64,000 bases of DNA. Origin: DAIMFL01 sp964372215 (GTDB lineage: Bacteria > Pseudomonadota > Alphaproteobacteria > Dongiales > Dongiaceae). The stretch is from positions 1 to 64,000 of the forward strand of contig CAYJQC010000022.1 of the NCBI GenBank assembly GCA_964372215.1. The letters are read 5' to 3'. The notes under the pieces are model-generated. The model was not told the DNA's origin and searched no databases. It worked only from the letters and a program-made list of their open reading frames with translations. A program made the position numbers and the translations under genes. Each line of letters begins with the position of its first letter. Positions within the stretch are counted from its first letter, which is position 1. This document shows positions 54,149 through 62,843 of this stretch, piece by piece.

Positions 54149-55027
54149 CTAGCCGGCGTAGCCGGGTTCGGCCAGCCCAGCCACGCCCGGTTCGCACACG
54201 AACAGGCTGCCCGACAGCGGCGCCTCCTCGAGCTGGGCGTCGGACAGGCCGGTGCTGGCGGTGGTGACGTAGAGCTGGCGAAGGCCGTCGCCGACGAAGG
54301 CCATCGCGGTCGGCCGGGGAACCGGCAGCGCGATGGTCCGCGCGACCTTGCCGTCGGGGGTGTAGCGCACGATGCGCCAGCCGTCCCAGTGGGCGACCCA
54401 CAGGCCGCCCTCGGCATCGACGGTCATGCCGTCGGGAAACACGTTGGCGTCGGGCACCTTGGCGAAGCCTTGCCGCGGACCGACCGTGCCGGTCGCGGGA
54501 TCGATCGCGTAGCGCACGATCCCCTGGATGTAGCTGTCGCTGAAATAGGCGGTGCGGCCGTCGGGACTGAAGGCCGGCCCGTTCGAGCAGATGATGTTGT
54601 CGTCGACCGCGTGCCACGCGCGATCGCGGTCGAACACGTAGAGCTTGCCGCTCGGCGCGGTCTCCTTGCGGTCGCCGGTGCCGGCCCACAGCCGCCCCTG
54701 GCGATCGACCTTGGCATCGTTGAACCAGTTGCCGGGCTGGTCGGGCTCGGGATCGGCGAGCCGGGTCAGCCGGCCGGTCGCGCGGTCGACCGAGTGGATG
54801 CCATCCTCCTTGTCGACCACCAGGGTGCCGTCGGCCCGGAGTACCAGCCCGCCGACATAGCTGCCGAGCTCGGCGGCCACCTGCTCGTTGCGCCCGCTCG
54901 CCGGATCGAAGCGGTAGATCGCCGGACGCTGCAGGTCGAGCCAGTACAGGCGCCGCTCGGCCGGGTGCCAGATCGGGCTCTCGCCGAGCACGCTGCGCAG
55001 CTCGAGGGCGCATCGGATATCGCTCAT
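54149..55027 (-). CDS. SMP-30/gluconolactonase family protein
   Basis: A 292-residue six-bladed beta-propeller. The metal site is formed by LGESPIWHPAERRLYWLDLQ (Glu), GNWFNDAKVDRQGRLWAGT (Asn, Asp) and ICSNGPAFSPDGRTAYFSDS (Asp). Members hydrolyse sugar lactones. The ATG at 55027 starts the typical N-terminus. It lies upstream of the DAO-family gene. Lactone substrate unknown. Confidence 0.87.
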   Translation of the reverse strand: MSDIRCALELRSVLGESPIWHPAERRLYWLDLQRPAIYRFDPASGRNEQVAAELGSYVGGLVLRADGTLVVDKEDGIHSVDRATGRLTRLADPEPDQPGNWFNDAKVDRQGRLWAGTGDRKETAPSGKLYVFDRDRAWHAVDDNIICSNGPAFSPDGRTAYFSDSYIQGIVRYAIDPATGTVGPRQGFAKVPDANVFPDGMTVDAEGGLWVAHWDGWRIVRYTPDGKVARTIALPVPRPTAMAFVGDGLRQLYVTTASTGLSDAQLEEAPLSGSLFVCEPGVAGLAEPGYAG

Positions 55028-55177
55028 TTCGCAGGGAACTCCGGGCCGGAAACGGCCGTTATCTAAGCCGAAATCGCGGCGCACAACAACGGCCTATGAC
55101 GTGGCGCCAACATGGTTCTATGCTGATCGCAACGGGCTGTCTAATGGCCAACCCGAAGGAGAGGAGCGCGTCACGTC

Positions 55178-55684
55178 ATGAGCCGCGCCTTTGTCAAGGA
55201 ACAGGACAGCGAGCCGCTCGACGATCTGCCCGAGCGGCCACAGAGTCCGCATCCCAACTACGTCACCCCTGGAGGCCTCGCGGCGCTGCAGGCCCAGGTC
55301 CATGCCCTGCAGGAGCAGCGCCACAAGCTGCTCGAGCATCCCGACGAGGATCTCCTGTCCAAGGAGACCCTGAAACAGGTCGAGCGCGATCTGCGCTATT
55401 TCCAGGGCCGGGTCGACCATGCGATCCCGGTCGACCTGTCGCAGCAGCCGGCCGACGAGGTCGGCTTCGGCGCCGTGGTGCGCTGCGTCGACGAGAACGA
55501 CCAGGAACACGAGATCGCCATCGTCGGCGAGGACGAGGCCGATGTGGCCGCCGGCAAGGTCAGCTGGGTATCGCCGCTGGCCAAGGCGCTGATCGGCGCC
55601 GGGGTCGGCGACACCATGGTCTGGAAACGGCCGGCCGGCGATCTCGGCCTCGAGGTCCTGTCGATCCGCTACCTCCCGGACTGA
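55178..55684 (+). CDS. greB: GreA/GreB family transcription elongation factor
   Basis: A 168-residue protein. The N-terminal coiled coil is VTPGGLAALQAQVHALQEQR through VERDLRYFQGRVDHA, with acidic residues at its tip (HPDEDLLSKE). The C-terminal FKBP-like domain ends GDTMVWKRPAGDLGLEVLSI. The family's N-terminal SRAFVKEQD and LPERPQSPHPNYVTP match GreB-like proteins of alphaproteobacteria. It rescues stalled RNA polymerase. A GC-rich hairpin after the stop (CCCGGGGCGCC/GGCGCCCGGG) may end the transcript. Confidence 0.85.
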   Translation: MSRAFVKEQDSEPLDDLPERPQSPHPNYVTPGGLAALQAQVHALQEQRHKLLEHPDEDLLSKETLKQVERDLRYFQGRVDHAIPVDLSQQPADEVGFGAVVRCVDENDQEHEIAIVGEDEADVAAGKVSWVSPLAKALIGAGVGDTMVWKRPAGDLGLEVLSIRYLPD

Positions 55685-55859
55685 AATCGCGGGCGTGCGG
55701 ACGCCCGGGGCGCCTGGCGCCCGGGTGGATCGGAGTTGGGCGCGGAAGATCGCCGCCGGCGGCTTGCGGCGATCGGCCTTTTGCCGGACACTTCGGACGG
55801 GCGATGCGCATCGCGGCGGGCTGCGGCATGCGCCGCCCGAGAGGCGAGGAGCCGCTGGC

Positions 55860-58223
55860 GTGAACGTTTCCCTGAACCCGATGCGGCTGCGCGAGCCGGG
55901 CCTGCCGCGCTTCGAGCCGGGCGTCGAGCGGCATGTGCTGGCCGGCGGCGGCGCCTTGGTGCTGCGCCTTGCCGCCGGCGACCGCGCGACGGTGACGGAT
56001 CGCGAAGGCTTGCAGCCCTGCGAGATTGCCGCCTTCGCGGCCGACGGGCGGCCCGACCTCGGCGCGCTGGGCCTCGACCCGGCGGCGACGGCGCCCGGCA
56101 TCAATCGCCTGCTGGCGGGGGCCGACGGGCTGGCGGGGGCCGACGGGCTGGCGGCGGAGGCGGTGGCCGCGCTGCGGCGGCACGGCCTGCCGTCGCGCGT
56201 CGACAAGGCCGCCGTGGTGTTCGCCCGCGGCTCCGCCCCCGGCGAAACCGTCGAGCTGGTGGCGGAGCGCGAGGTGGCGGCGGTGTTCCATGCGCCGGGC
56301 GGGCCGATGGTCTCGTTCGAACAGGATCCGCCCACCGCGCTGTCGGTGGTGGTGCGCCGCGCCCGGGTCGCCAACCTGGTGGAGCCGCCGCTGCCGGATC
56401 CGCTGGCCGATCCGGCGCAGGACATCCGGGTCGATCGCTGCACGGCCCAGGGCTATCTGGTGAAGGCCGGCGAGTACATCCAGGTGCTCGACGTGTTCGG
56501 CCGGCAATGCTCGGACTTCGTGGCGTTCGACGCGCGGCTGCTGGAGCAGGGCATCGAGCGCGGCTTCGACATGAGCGCCACCCGCACCATGACCGGGCTG
56601 CTCTACCCCATGCCCGGCCTGTTCTCGAAATACTTCACCACCGACCTGCAGCCGCTGGTCGAGGTGGTGCGCGACACCTGCGGCCGGCATGACAGCTTCG
56701 GCCTGGCCTGCACGCCGCGCTTCTACGAGGACCACGGCTATCCCGGCCATCCCAGTTGCAGCGACAACTTCAACAAGGTGCTGGCGCGCCATGGCGTGGC
56801 CGCGCGCGGCGGCTGGCCCTGCGTCAACCTGTTCTACAACACCGGGCTGTCGGCCCAGCAGGCGATCTTCCTCGACGATCCCTGGTCGCGGCCGGGCGAC
56901 TACGTGCTGCTGCGCGCCGTGACCGACCTGGTCTGCGCCTCCTCGGCCTGCCCGGACGACATCGACGCCACCAATGCCTGGAACCCGACGGACATCCAGG
57001 TCCGCGTCTATCCGGCCCACCACCTGTTCTCGAAAGCGATCGCATTCAGAATGGCGCCCGATTCCGAACCCAAGCTCACGCGCGAGACCGCGTTCCATCC
57101 GCGCACCTCGGCGCTCACCCGGAACTTCACGGAATATCGCGGCTACTGGCTGCCGACCAAATTCAACAACCACGGCGCGGTCGACGAGTACTGGGCGGCC
57201 CGCGAGACGGCCGTCGTCACCGACCTGTCGCCGTTGCGCAAGTTCGAGGTGCTGGGGCCGGACGCCGAGACGCTGATGCAGCTCACCTGCACGCGCAACA
57301 TGCGGAAACTGGCGGACGGCCAGGCGGCCTATACCGCGCTGTGCTACGAGCATGGCGGCATGCTCGACGACGGCGTCGCCATGCGCATGGGCGCCGACCG
57401 CTTCCGCCTGATCACCGGCGACGAGTACAGCGGCACGTGGCTGCGCGACCAGGCCGAAGCCCGCGGCCTCAAGGTCTGGGTGAAATCGGCCACCGACCAG
57501 CTCCACAACATCGCGGTGCAGGGGCCGAAGTCGCGCGACATCGTGAAGCAGATCGTATGGACCGCGCCGGCCAACGCGCGGGCCGACGAGATCGCCTGGT
57601 TCCATTTCACGGTGGGACGCATCGGCGGCTTCAACGGCATCCCCGTGGTGCTGTCGCGCACCGGCTATACCGGCGAGCTCGGCTACGAGATCTTCTGCCA
57701 TCCGAACGACGGCGGCGCCGTCTGGGACGCGGTGTGGGAGGCCGGCCAGCCGCACGGCCTGACGCCGCTCGGGCTCGAGGCGCTCGACATGCTGCGCATC
57801 GAATCCGGGCTGATCTTCGCGCACCACGAATTCGACGACCAGACCGACCCGTTCGAGGCCGGCATCGGCTTCACCGTGGCGGCCAAGGGCAACGAGGAGT
57901 TCATCGGCCGCGCGGCGGTGCTGCGGCGCAAGGCCAATCCGCAGAAGACCCTGGTCGGACTCGAGCTCGCGGGCAACGAGATCGCCGGTCACGGCGATTG
58001 CGTGCACCTGGCCGGCGGGCGCGCCCAGATCGGGGTCGTCACCAGCGGCACCCGCTCGCCGATCCTGAAGAAGACCATCGCGCTGGCGCGCCTCGACGTG
58101 ACCCACGCGGCGCTCGGTACCGAGGTCGAGATCGGCAAGCTCGACGGCCACCAGAAGCGCCTGCCGGCGCGGGTCGTGCGGTTCCCGTTCTACGACCCGG
58201 AAAAAGCGCGGCCGCGGTCGTGA
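55860..58223 (+). CDS. fusion: two DUF1989-like modules and a GcvT aminomethyltransferase
   Basis: A 787-residue protein from the GTG at 55860 (GAGGAG upstream). Residues about 30-190 and 195-400 look like two copies of the urea-carboxylase-associated DUF1989 module: VTDREGLQPCEIAAF in the first and VLDVFGRQCSDFVAF in the second, with HPSCSDNFNKVL and NTGLSAQQAIFLDDP later. Residues about 415-787 are GcvT-like, with FTEYRGYWLPTKFNN, GMLDDGVAMRMG, SRTGYTGELGYEIF, LGLEALDMLRIESG and a C-terminal barrel. GcvT domains transfer one-carbon units to folate from N-methyl amino acids. The two domains together suggest a two-step demethylation or amide step. It overlaps the next gene at 58223. Confidence 0.82.
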   Translation: MNVSLNPMRLREPGLPRFEPGVERHVLAGGGALVLRLAAGDRATVTDREGLQPCEIAAFAADGRPDLGALGLDPAATAPGINRLLAGADGLAGADGLAAEAVAALRRHGLPSRVDKAAVVFARGSAPGETVELVAEREVAAVFHAPGGPMVSFEQDPPTALSVVVRRARVANLVEPPLPDPLADPAQDIRVDRCTAQGYLVKAGEYIQVLDVFGRQCSDFVAFDARLLEQGIERGFDMSATRTMTGLLYPMPGLFSKYFTTDLQPLVEVVRDTCGRHDSFGLACTPRFYEDHGYPGHPSCSDNFNKVLARHGVAARGGWPCVNLFYNTGLSAQQAIFLDDPWSRPGDYVLLRAVTDLVCASSACPDDIDATNAWNPTDIQVRVYPAHHLFSKAIAFRMAPDSEPKLTRETAFHPRTSALTRNFTEYRGYWLPTKFNNHGAVDEYWAARETAVVTDLSPLRKFEVLGPDAETLMQLTCTRNMRKLADGQAAYTALCYEHGGMLDDGVAMRMGADRFRLITGDEYSGTWLRDQAEARGLKVWVKSATDQLHNIAVQGPKSRDIVKQIVWTAPANARADEIAWFHFTVGRIGGFNGIPVVLSRTGYTGELGYEIFCHPNDGGAVWDAVWEAGQPHGLTPLGLEALDMLRIESGLIFAHHEFDDQTDPFEAGIGFTVAAKGNEEFIGRAAVLRRKANPQKTLVGLELAGNEIAGHGDCVHLAGGRAQIGVVTSGTRSPILKKTIALARLDVTHAALGTEVEIGKLDGHQKRLPARVVRFPFYDPEKARPRS
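56112..56147 (+). repeat. 18-bp tandem duplication inside the fusion gene
   Basis: CTGGCGGGGGCCGACGGG occurs twice in a row (56112-56129 and 56130-56147), giving a duplicated LAGADG in the protein. It keeps the frame, so it probably lies in a loop and could vary between strains. Confidence 0.85.
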
Positions 58224-58786
58224 TGCCGGTCAAGTCGGATTGGATGCTGCGATTCGTGGCGTCGCTCATGCTCGTCCTGGCCTGCGCCGGCGCCGAGGCG
58301 CGGGAGGACCAGGTCGATTGCGGATACGTGCAGCTCAGCTTCGCGTCGGATGGCTACTCGCAAATCTGCTATGCCGGCCAGCACGAGCTGCTGACGGATC
58401 TCGGCGATCCCGTCGGCGAGTCCTATGAAGAAATCATTGCCTACGGCAAAGCGCCGCAGCTGCGCCTGACGGTCCACTGGGCGGGGCCGGGCACCATCTT
58501 CGCTCCGCTCTCAGTCCAAGCCTATGTCGATGCTCGGGGCTGGTTCACCAAGACGAAGGACTGGGAGCCGGAGCGCGACGTGGAAGGGTACCGGATCCAG
58601 CTGCTCCAGGGCTCTTGGCCGGGAATGGGCGGGTTCATCCACTGTGCCGGGCTGCTGCGGCAGGAATCCGCAGATGCAACCGCCAAGGGGTTCGACCGGA
58701 TGATCGGTGGATTCTTCTGCTTCTCAGCCGGCGGCGACTATCTCATTTCCAACCTGAAGCCTTTCCTGGCCAGTATTCGCTACTGA
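58223..58786 (+). CDS. exported protein of unknown function
   Basis: A 187-residue protein with signal peptide (about 1-26, GAEAR). The ATG overlaps the stop of the fusion gene (TGATG). The mature part has Cys pairs (VDCGYVQLSF, SQICYAGQHE, FIHCAGLLRQ, GFFCFSAGGD) and an alpha/beta pattern. Its coupling to the GcvT fusion may be fortuitous, as it is exported while the fusion is cytosolic. Not recognised. Confidence 0.62.
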   Translation: MPVKSDWMLRFVASLMLVLACAGAEAREDQVDCGYVQLSFASDGYSQICYAGQHELLTDLGDPVGESYEEIIAYGKAPQLRLTVHWAGPGTIFAPLSVQAYVDARGWFTKTKDWEPERDVEGYRIQLLQGSWPGMGGFIHCAGLLRQESADATAKGFDRMIGGFFCFSAGGDYLISNLKPFLASIRY

Positions 58787-58977
58787 ACTTCGCGCCGGCT
58801 CACCGCTGGCCTGGTTCCGGCACTTGCGTCGAATCATCGGCCAACACCTCGACGAGGGCCGCGAGTCCGCGCCGGCCCCTGCGAATGCCGCATCGACGAA
58901 CCCAGATTATGCATTGCTAGCCGGATACGCGGTCGCGTAGACAGGGGCCTCGGCAGGTCCACCGGGAAGGATGCGGG

Positions 58978-60177
58978 ATGAGCGCCACGGCTCGGCTGGT
59001 GATCGGCATCGGCGTCGTCTGCCTGATCGTGACCATGGGGATCCGGCAGTCCTTCGGCATCTTCCTGACGCCGCTCGCGATCGACCTGGACATCGGCCGC
59101 CAGGCCTTCGGCTTCGCCATCGCCGTGCAGAACTTGGTGTGGGGGCTGGTGCAGCCGGTGGTCGGCGCCATCGCCGATCGCTGGGGCGCGCTGCGCGTCA
59201 CCGTCATCGGCGCGCTGCTCTACGTGGCGGGTCTCGTCCTCACCACCTTCAGCACCGGCCCGGTCGGGCTGACATTCACCTTCGGCACCCTGATCGGCCT
59301 AGCCTTCACCGGCACCACCTATGTCACCGTGCTCGGAGCCGTCGGCCGGGTGGTACCGGCCGAGCGGCGCAGCATCGCCTTCGGCATCTGCACCGCCGCC
59401 GGCTCGTTCGGCATGTTCGCCGTGGTGCCCGGCGCGCAGGGGCTGCTCGACGCCTTCGGCTGGCAGGAGACCTTCGTGATCATGGCGATCGCGGTCAGCC
59501 TGCTGGTGCCGCTCGCCTGGGGCTACCGGTCGAGCGACCGCCTGATCACCGTGGCGGCCGGCGGGCAGAGCATGGGCGCGGCAATCCGCGAGGCGAGCGG
59601 CCATGGCGGGTTCTGGCTGCTGATCGCCGGGTTCTTCGTCTGCGGCTTCCATGTCGCCTTCATCGCCACCCATCTGCCGGCCTATCTCGGCGACAACGGC
59701 CTGCCCGGCTCGGTCAACGCCTGGGCGCTCGCCATGATCGGGCTGTTCAACGTGTTCGGCAGCTATCTCGCCGGCCTGCTCGGGCAGCGCTATCGGCAGA
59801 AGCACCTGCTGGCTGCGCTCTATGCGCTGCGCGGCGTGGCAATCACGGTCTTCCTGCTGCTGCCCCTGACCCCGGCCAGCGCCATCGGCTTCGGCGCGGC
59901 GATCGGGTTCCTGTGGCTCGGCACCCTGCCGCTCACCAGCGGCGCGGTCGCCCGCATCTTCGGCACGCGCTATCTCTCGATGCTCTACGGCGTCGTCTTC
60001 GCGTCGCACCAGGTGGGCGCGTTCTTCGGCGCCTGGGGCGCCGGTTATGCCTATGACGTGCTCGGCTCCTACAGCAGCGTGTGGACGATTTCGATCCTGC
60101 TGGCGGGTTTCGCCGCGCTCATCCATCTGCCGATCGACGACCGGCCGCTGGCGCGGCTGGGCACAGTGCGCGCATGA
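58978..60177 (+). CDS. MFS transporter
   Basis: A 399-residue membrane protein with 12 helices. The first half has RQSFGIFLTPLAIDLDIGRQ and the loop 2-3 motif GAIADRWGALRVTVIG; the centre is a long basic loop (about 185-205). The C-terminal LSMLYGVVFASHQVGAFFGA resembles oxalate/formate and monocarboxylate-type MFS proteins. Substrate unknown. The next small gene overlaps its stop by ATGA. Confidence 0.87.
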   Translation: MSATARLVIGIGVVCLIVTMGIRQSFGIFLTPLAIDLDIGRQAFGFAIAVQNLVWGLVQPVVGAIADRWGALRVTVIGALLYVAGLVLTTFSTGPVGLTFTFGTLIGLAFTGTTYVTVLGAVGRVVPAERRSIAFGICTAAGSFGMFAVVPGAQGLLDAFGWQETFVIMAIAVSLLVPLAWGYRSSDRLITVAAGGQSMGAAIREASGHGGFWLLIAGFFVCGFHVAFIATHLPAYLGDNGLPGSVNAWALAMIGLFNVFGSYLAGLLGQRYRQKHLLAALYALRGVAITVFLLLPLTPASAIGFGAAIGFLWLGTLPLTSGAVARIFGTRYLSMLYGVVFASHQVGAFFGAWGAGYAYDVLGSYSSVWTISILLAGFAALIHLPIDDRPLARLGTVRA

Positions 60178-60296
60178 GCCGCGCACTGGTCCTGGCCGCC
60201 GCCGCGGCGCTCATGCTGTCCAGCCTGCTGCTGTGGGCGCGCTTCGGCGTTGCGGTGGCGCTGTCCGATCCCGGCTGGCTCTGCCTGGGCGGCTGA
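60174..60296 (+). CDS. 40-residue membrane peptide coupled to MFS gene
   Basis: ATGA overlap with the MFS stop. The product MSRALVLAAAAALMLSSLLL (then WARFGVAVALSDPGWLCLGG) is one hydrophobic helix. Small single-helix proteins encoded after transporters can be accessory subunits. It is supported by coupling, the plausible start and the terminator right after. Confidence 0.5.
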   Translation: MSRALVLAAAAALMLSSLLLWARFGVAVALSDPGWLCLGG

Positions 60297-60315
60297 GGGA
60301 CCCGGCCAAACGAAA

Positions 60316-60343
60316 GGGCCGGTCCCGTCGCCGGGGCCGGCCC
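60316..60343. terminator. GC-rich hairpin between convergent genes
   Basis: GGGCCGGTCCC (60316-60326), 6-base loop, GGGGCCGGCCC (60333-60343), followed by GTTTCCC on the plus strand and preceded by GAAA. It can act in both directions between the MFS unit and the acyl-CoA dehydrogenase-like gene. Confidence 0.6.
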
Positions 60344-60373
60344 GTTTCCCTGGGCGTCCGTATCAGCCGATAG

Positions 60374-61774
60374 TCATTCCGCCGCCTTGCCGGCGGCCTC
60401 GCTCATGAGCTGCTCGGCCAGCTTGCGCTTGGCCACCGGATCGAGCTTCTTGATCTCGTTGTTGAGCACGCGCTCGTTGACCGCCTGGTTCCAGTAGTCG
60501 AGCGAGGCGAAGCCGAGCAGCGCCGACTTGCCGATGAACTGGCGCAGCACCTCGTTGGTCGGGCCCATCACCCAGCCGGCCTTGCCGTCGCGCAGGTAGC
60601 GCTCGATCCCGAGGCCGGGCTTGTAGCCGGTGCCGCCGCAGGCATGCAGCATCTTGTCGGAGACATGGGCGACGTTCTTCGCGGCGTTGAACTTCACCTG
60701 CCACATCCAGTGCAGCAGGGTGGCGCGCGGCAGGGCGGCCGGATCCTTGTGGATCGACCAGTCGCAGTTGTTCGTCACCTTGTCGAGCGCGTGGCCCATG
60801 CCGAAGGTCAGCATGCGCGACGCGTTGGTGTCTGAGATCGCCTCGCCGAAATAGTCCTGGATGGTCGGGTAATCGCACACCCGCATGCCGACGTCGGCGT
60901 GTTTTTTCTTGGTGGTGTGGCCCTTGGCGATGTCGATCATGCCGAGCGAGATGCCGTTCCAGCAGGACGACGAGCACAGCAGGAAGAAAGGGTCGACGCA
61001 TTCGTCGTTCGACGAGGCGCCGTCGCCCTTCGGCCCGACCATGTGATCGAACGGCACCACGGTGTCGATCTCGAGGGTGCCGGACTGGTTGCCGCGCAGG
61101 CCCAGCCCGTCCCACTTCGACGGATCGGCCTTGGCGTCTTCCTTCTTGATCAGGAAGCAGGAGAGGTCGGCGTAGTTGCCGCCGAAATCCGGGCTGGTCG
61201 TCTGCACGATGTACCAGTCGGCGAAGCCGCCGGAGGTGGTCCAGGACGCCTTCTTGCGGACGTGCCAGCCCTTCTCGGTGCGCTCGGCGCCGGACGAGAC
61301 GGGGTACCAGAAATGCGAGCCGGTCTCGGGGTCGGAGTAGGACAGGGTGCCGATCAGCACGTCCTTGTCGATGCGCCGGAAGATGTCCTTCAGCGTCTCG
61401 TTGTCGTGGTGCCGGAACAGGCCGGCGGCGACGGCGCCGAGATGCATGGTGTAGCACATGGCGGTGCTGGGGCAGCCGTAGCGCGCGATCGTCTCGACCA
61501 CCATGGCGGCGCAGGTATGGTTCTCGCCGCGCCCGCCGAGCTCTTTCGGCACGATGAGCCCGAGCAGCCCGAGCTTGGCCAGCGCTTCGAAGTTCTTGCG
61601 CGGAAACAGCAGCTTCTTGTCGGATTCGACCGCGTTGTCGCGCAGCGTCGTGCGCGCCAGGTCGATCAGCTGGGCCTGGAGCTTCTTCTGCTCGTCGGTG
61701 AGCAGCCATTGGGGGTCGTATTCGAAGCCGACGCCCCAGAACTCTTCCGAGCCCCACTTCTTCACCTCGGTCAT
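60374..61774 (-). CDS. acyl-CoA dehydrogenase-like flavoprotein lacking the usual catalytic Glu
   Basis: A 466-residue protein of the acyl-CoA dehydrogenase fold: N-terminal helical domain (LTDEQKKLQAQLIDLARTTL), middle beta domain (LIGTLSYSDPETGSHFWYPV), and C-terminal helical domain with MLHACGGTGYKPGLGIERYL. At the place where most members have Y-E-G-T-N-E the sequence is VMGPTNEV, so the catalytic Glu position is Gly404. Other ACAD branches (ACAD10/11-like, DszC-type monooxygenases) also differ there. A flavin reductase gene lies upstream on the same strand, so a two-component monooxygenase is possible. A dehydrogenase with Glu elsewhere is the alternative. Confidence 0.8.
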   Translation of the reverse strand: MTEVKKWGSEEFWGVGFEYDPQWLLTDEQKKLQAQLIDLARTTLRDNAVESDKKLLFPRKNFEALAKLGLLGLIVPKELGGRGENHTCAAMVVETIARYGCPSTAMCYTMHLGAVAAGLFRHHDNETLKDIFRRIDKDVLIGTLSYSDPETGSHFWYPVSSGAERTEKGWHVRKKASWTTSGGFADWYIVQTTSPDFGGNYADLSCFLIKKEDAKADPSKWDGLGLRGNQSGTLEIDTVVPFDHMVGPKGDGASSNDECVDPFFLLCSSSCWNGISLGMIDIAKGHTTKKKHADVGMRVCDYPTIQDYFGEAISDTNASRMLTFGMGHALDKVTNNCDWSIHKDPAALPRATLLHWMWQVKFNAAKNVAHVSDKMLHACGGTGYKPGLGIERYLRDGKAGWVMGPTNEVLRQFIGKSALLGFASLDYWNQAVNERVLNNEIKKLDPVAKRKLAEQLMSEAAGKAAE

Positions 61775-62069
61775 GTCTCCCCCGTCTCGTCTGATTTGAT
61801 TGTGATGACTTGAAGCCGGCCGGCCGCGTGCGAGGCGATCAGTGCTCTATCCCACGTTCGAGCGTACACGATCACTTCGCGACCGCGCAACAGACGGCGC
61901 GCCCAATCGGCGCGGATGCTGTACCAATTCGAGGCCATTTTCCCCGCGCCATATCAAGGGGTTCTCGCGCCCACCCCGGCTCCTTCCGCGAATGGCAGGG
62001 GCGCTGCGACGACAGTTTTGTGCGAGTGGTTCGCAGTGTGGGGTCGGCGATTTCGCAGCCGCACGGGGG

Positions 62070-62558
62070 CTATTGGGCGGCCTCGGCGAGCGAGCAGTAG
62101 CTGCCGCGGTAGTACAGCAGCGGTGCGCCAGCGCTGTTGCGGGACATCCGCAGCACTTCGCCGATGAAGATGACATGGTCGCCGCCGTCATGGGTCGCGC
62201 GGGTCTGGCACTCGAAGCTGGCGAGGCAATCGGTGAGGATCGGGCTGCCGGTGTCCCAGATCTCGTAGGGAACGCCGCTCCATTTGTCGGCCAGCGCCTT
62301 GGCGAAGACGTTCGACAGCTGCTTCTGGGTATCGCGCAGGACATTGATGGCGAAGCAGCCGGCGGCTTCGAACGCGCTCAGGCTGTAGGCGTTGCGATGG
62401 AGGCTGAACAACACCAGGGGCGGCTCGAGGGATACCGAGTTGAACGAGTTCGCGGTGATGCCGAGCAGTTCGCCGTCATGGCCGACCGAGGTGATGACGG
62501 TGACGCCAGTGGCGAAGCAGCCGAGGGTGTCGCGAAAGCTGCGCGGATCGATCGACAT
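62070..62558 (-). CDS. flavin reductase family protein
   Basis: A 162-residue protein of the HpaC/DszD class. Marks are FATGVTVITSVGHDGELLGI, TANSFNSVSLEPPLVLFSLH and the C-terminal GDHVIFIGEVLRM plus PLLYYRGSYCSL. It supplies reduced FMN or FAD to a partner oxygenase. The ATG at 62558 (MSIDPRSFRDTLG) is the usual start. It lies 295 bp upstream of the acyl-CoA-dehydrogenase-like gene, the likely partner; that spacer shows no other gene. Confidence 0.86.
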   Translation of the reverse strand: MSIDPRSFRDTLGCFATGVTVITSVGHDGELLGITANSFNSVSLEPPLVLFSLHRNAYSLSAFEAAGCFAINVLRDTQKQLSNVFAKALADKWSGVPYEIWDTGSPILTDCLASFECQTRATHDGGDHVIFIGEVLRMSRNSAGAPLLYYRGSYCSLAEAAQ

Positions 62559-62843
62559 GGCGTCTGCGGTCCTGCTCCCTTGGCGGCGCGACGCCGGCGG
62601 GCGCATGCGATCCGCCGGCCCGGTCACGCGTGGCCGTTTGCTTGTAGTGGGTGAGGGGCGGGGCACTCAACCCCATTTCGGTGCCGGGCTCGGCACCGGC
62701 TGGCTGCGCTGGACATCGCCAGCGGGCGCATCCGTCGCCCCGCGGAACCGGGAGCTGTGCCCCGAGGGTCAGTTGCGGTCAGCCAGGTCCTGCGCGCTGT
62801 CCGGTCGGCTGCGTCCCGGCCACGGTGGCCCGCGGCCTCGACG

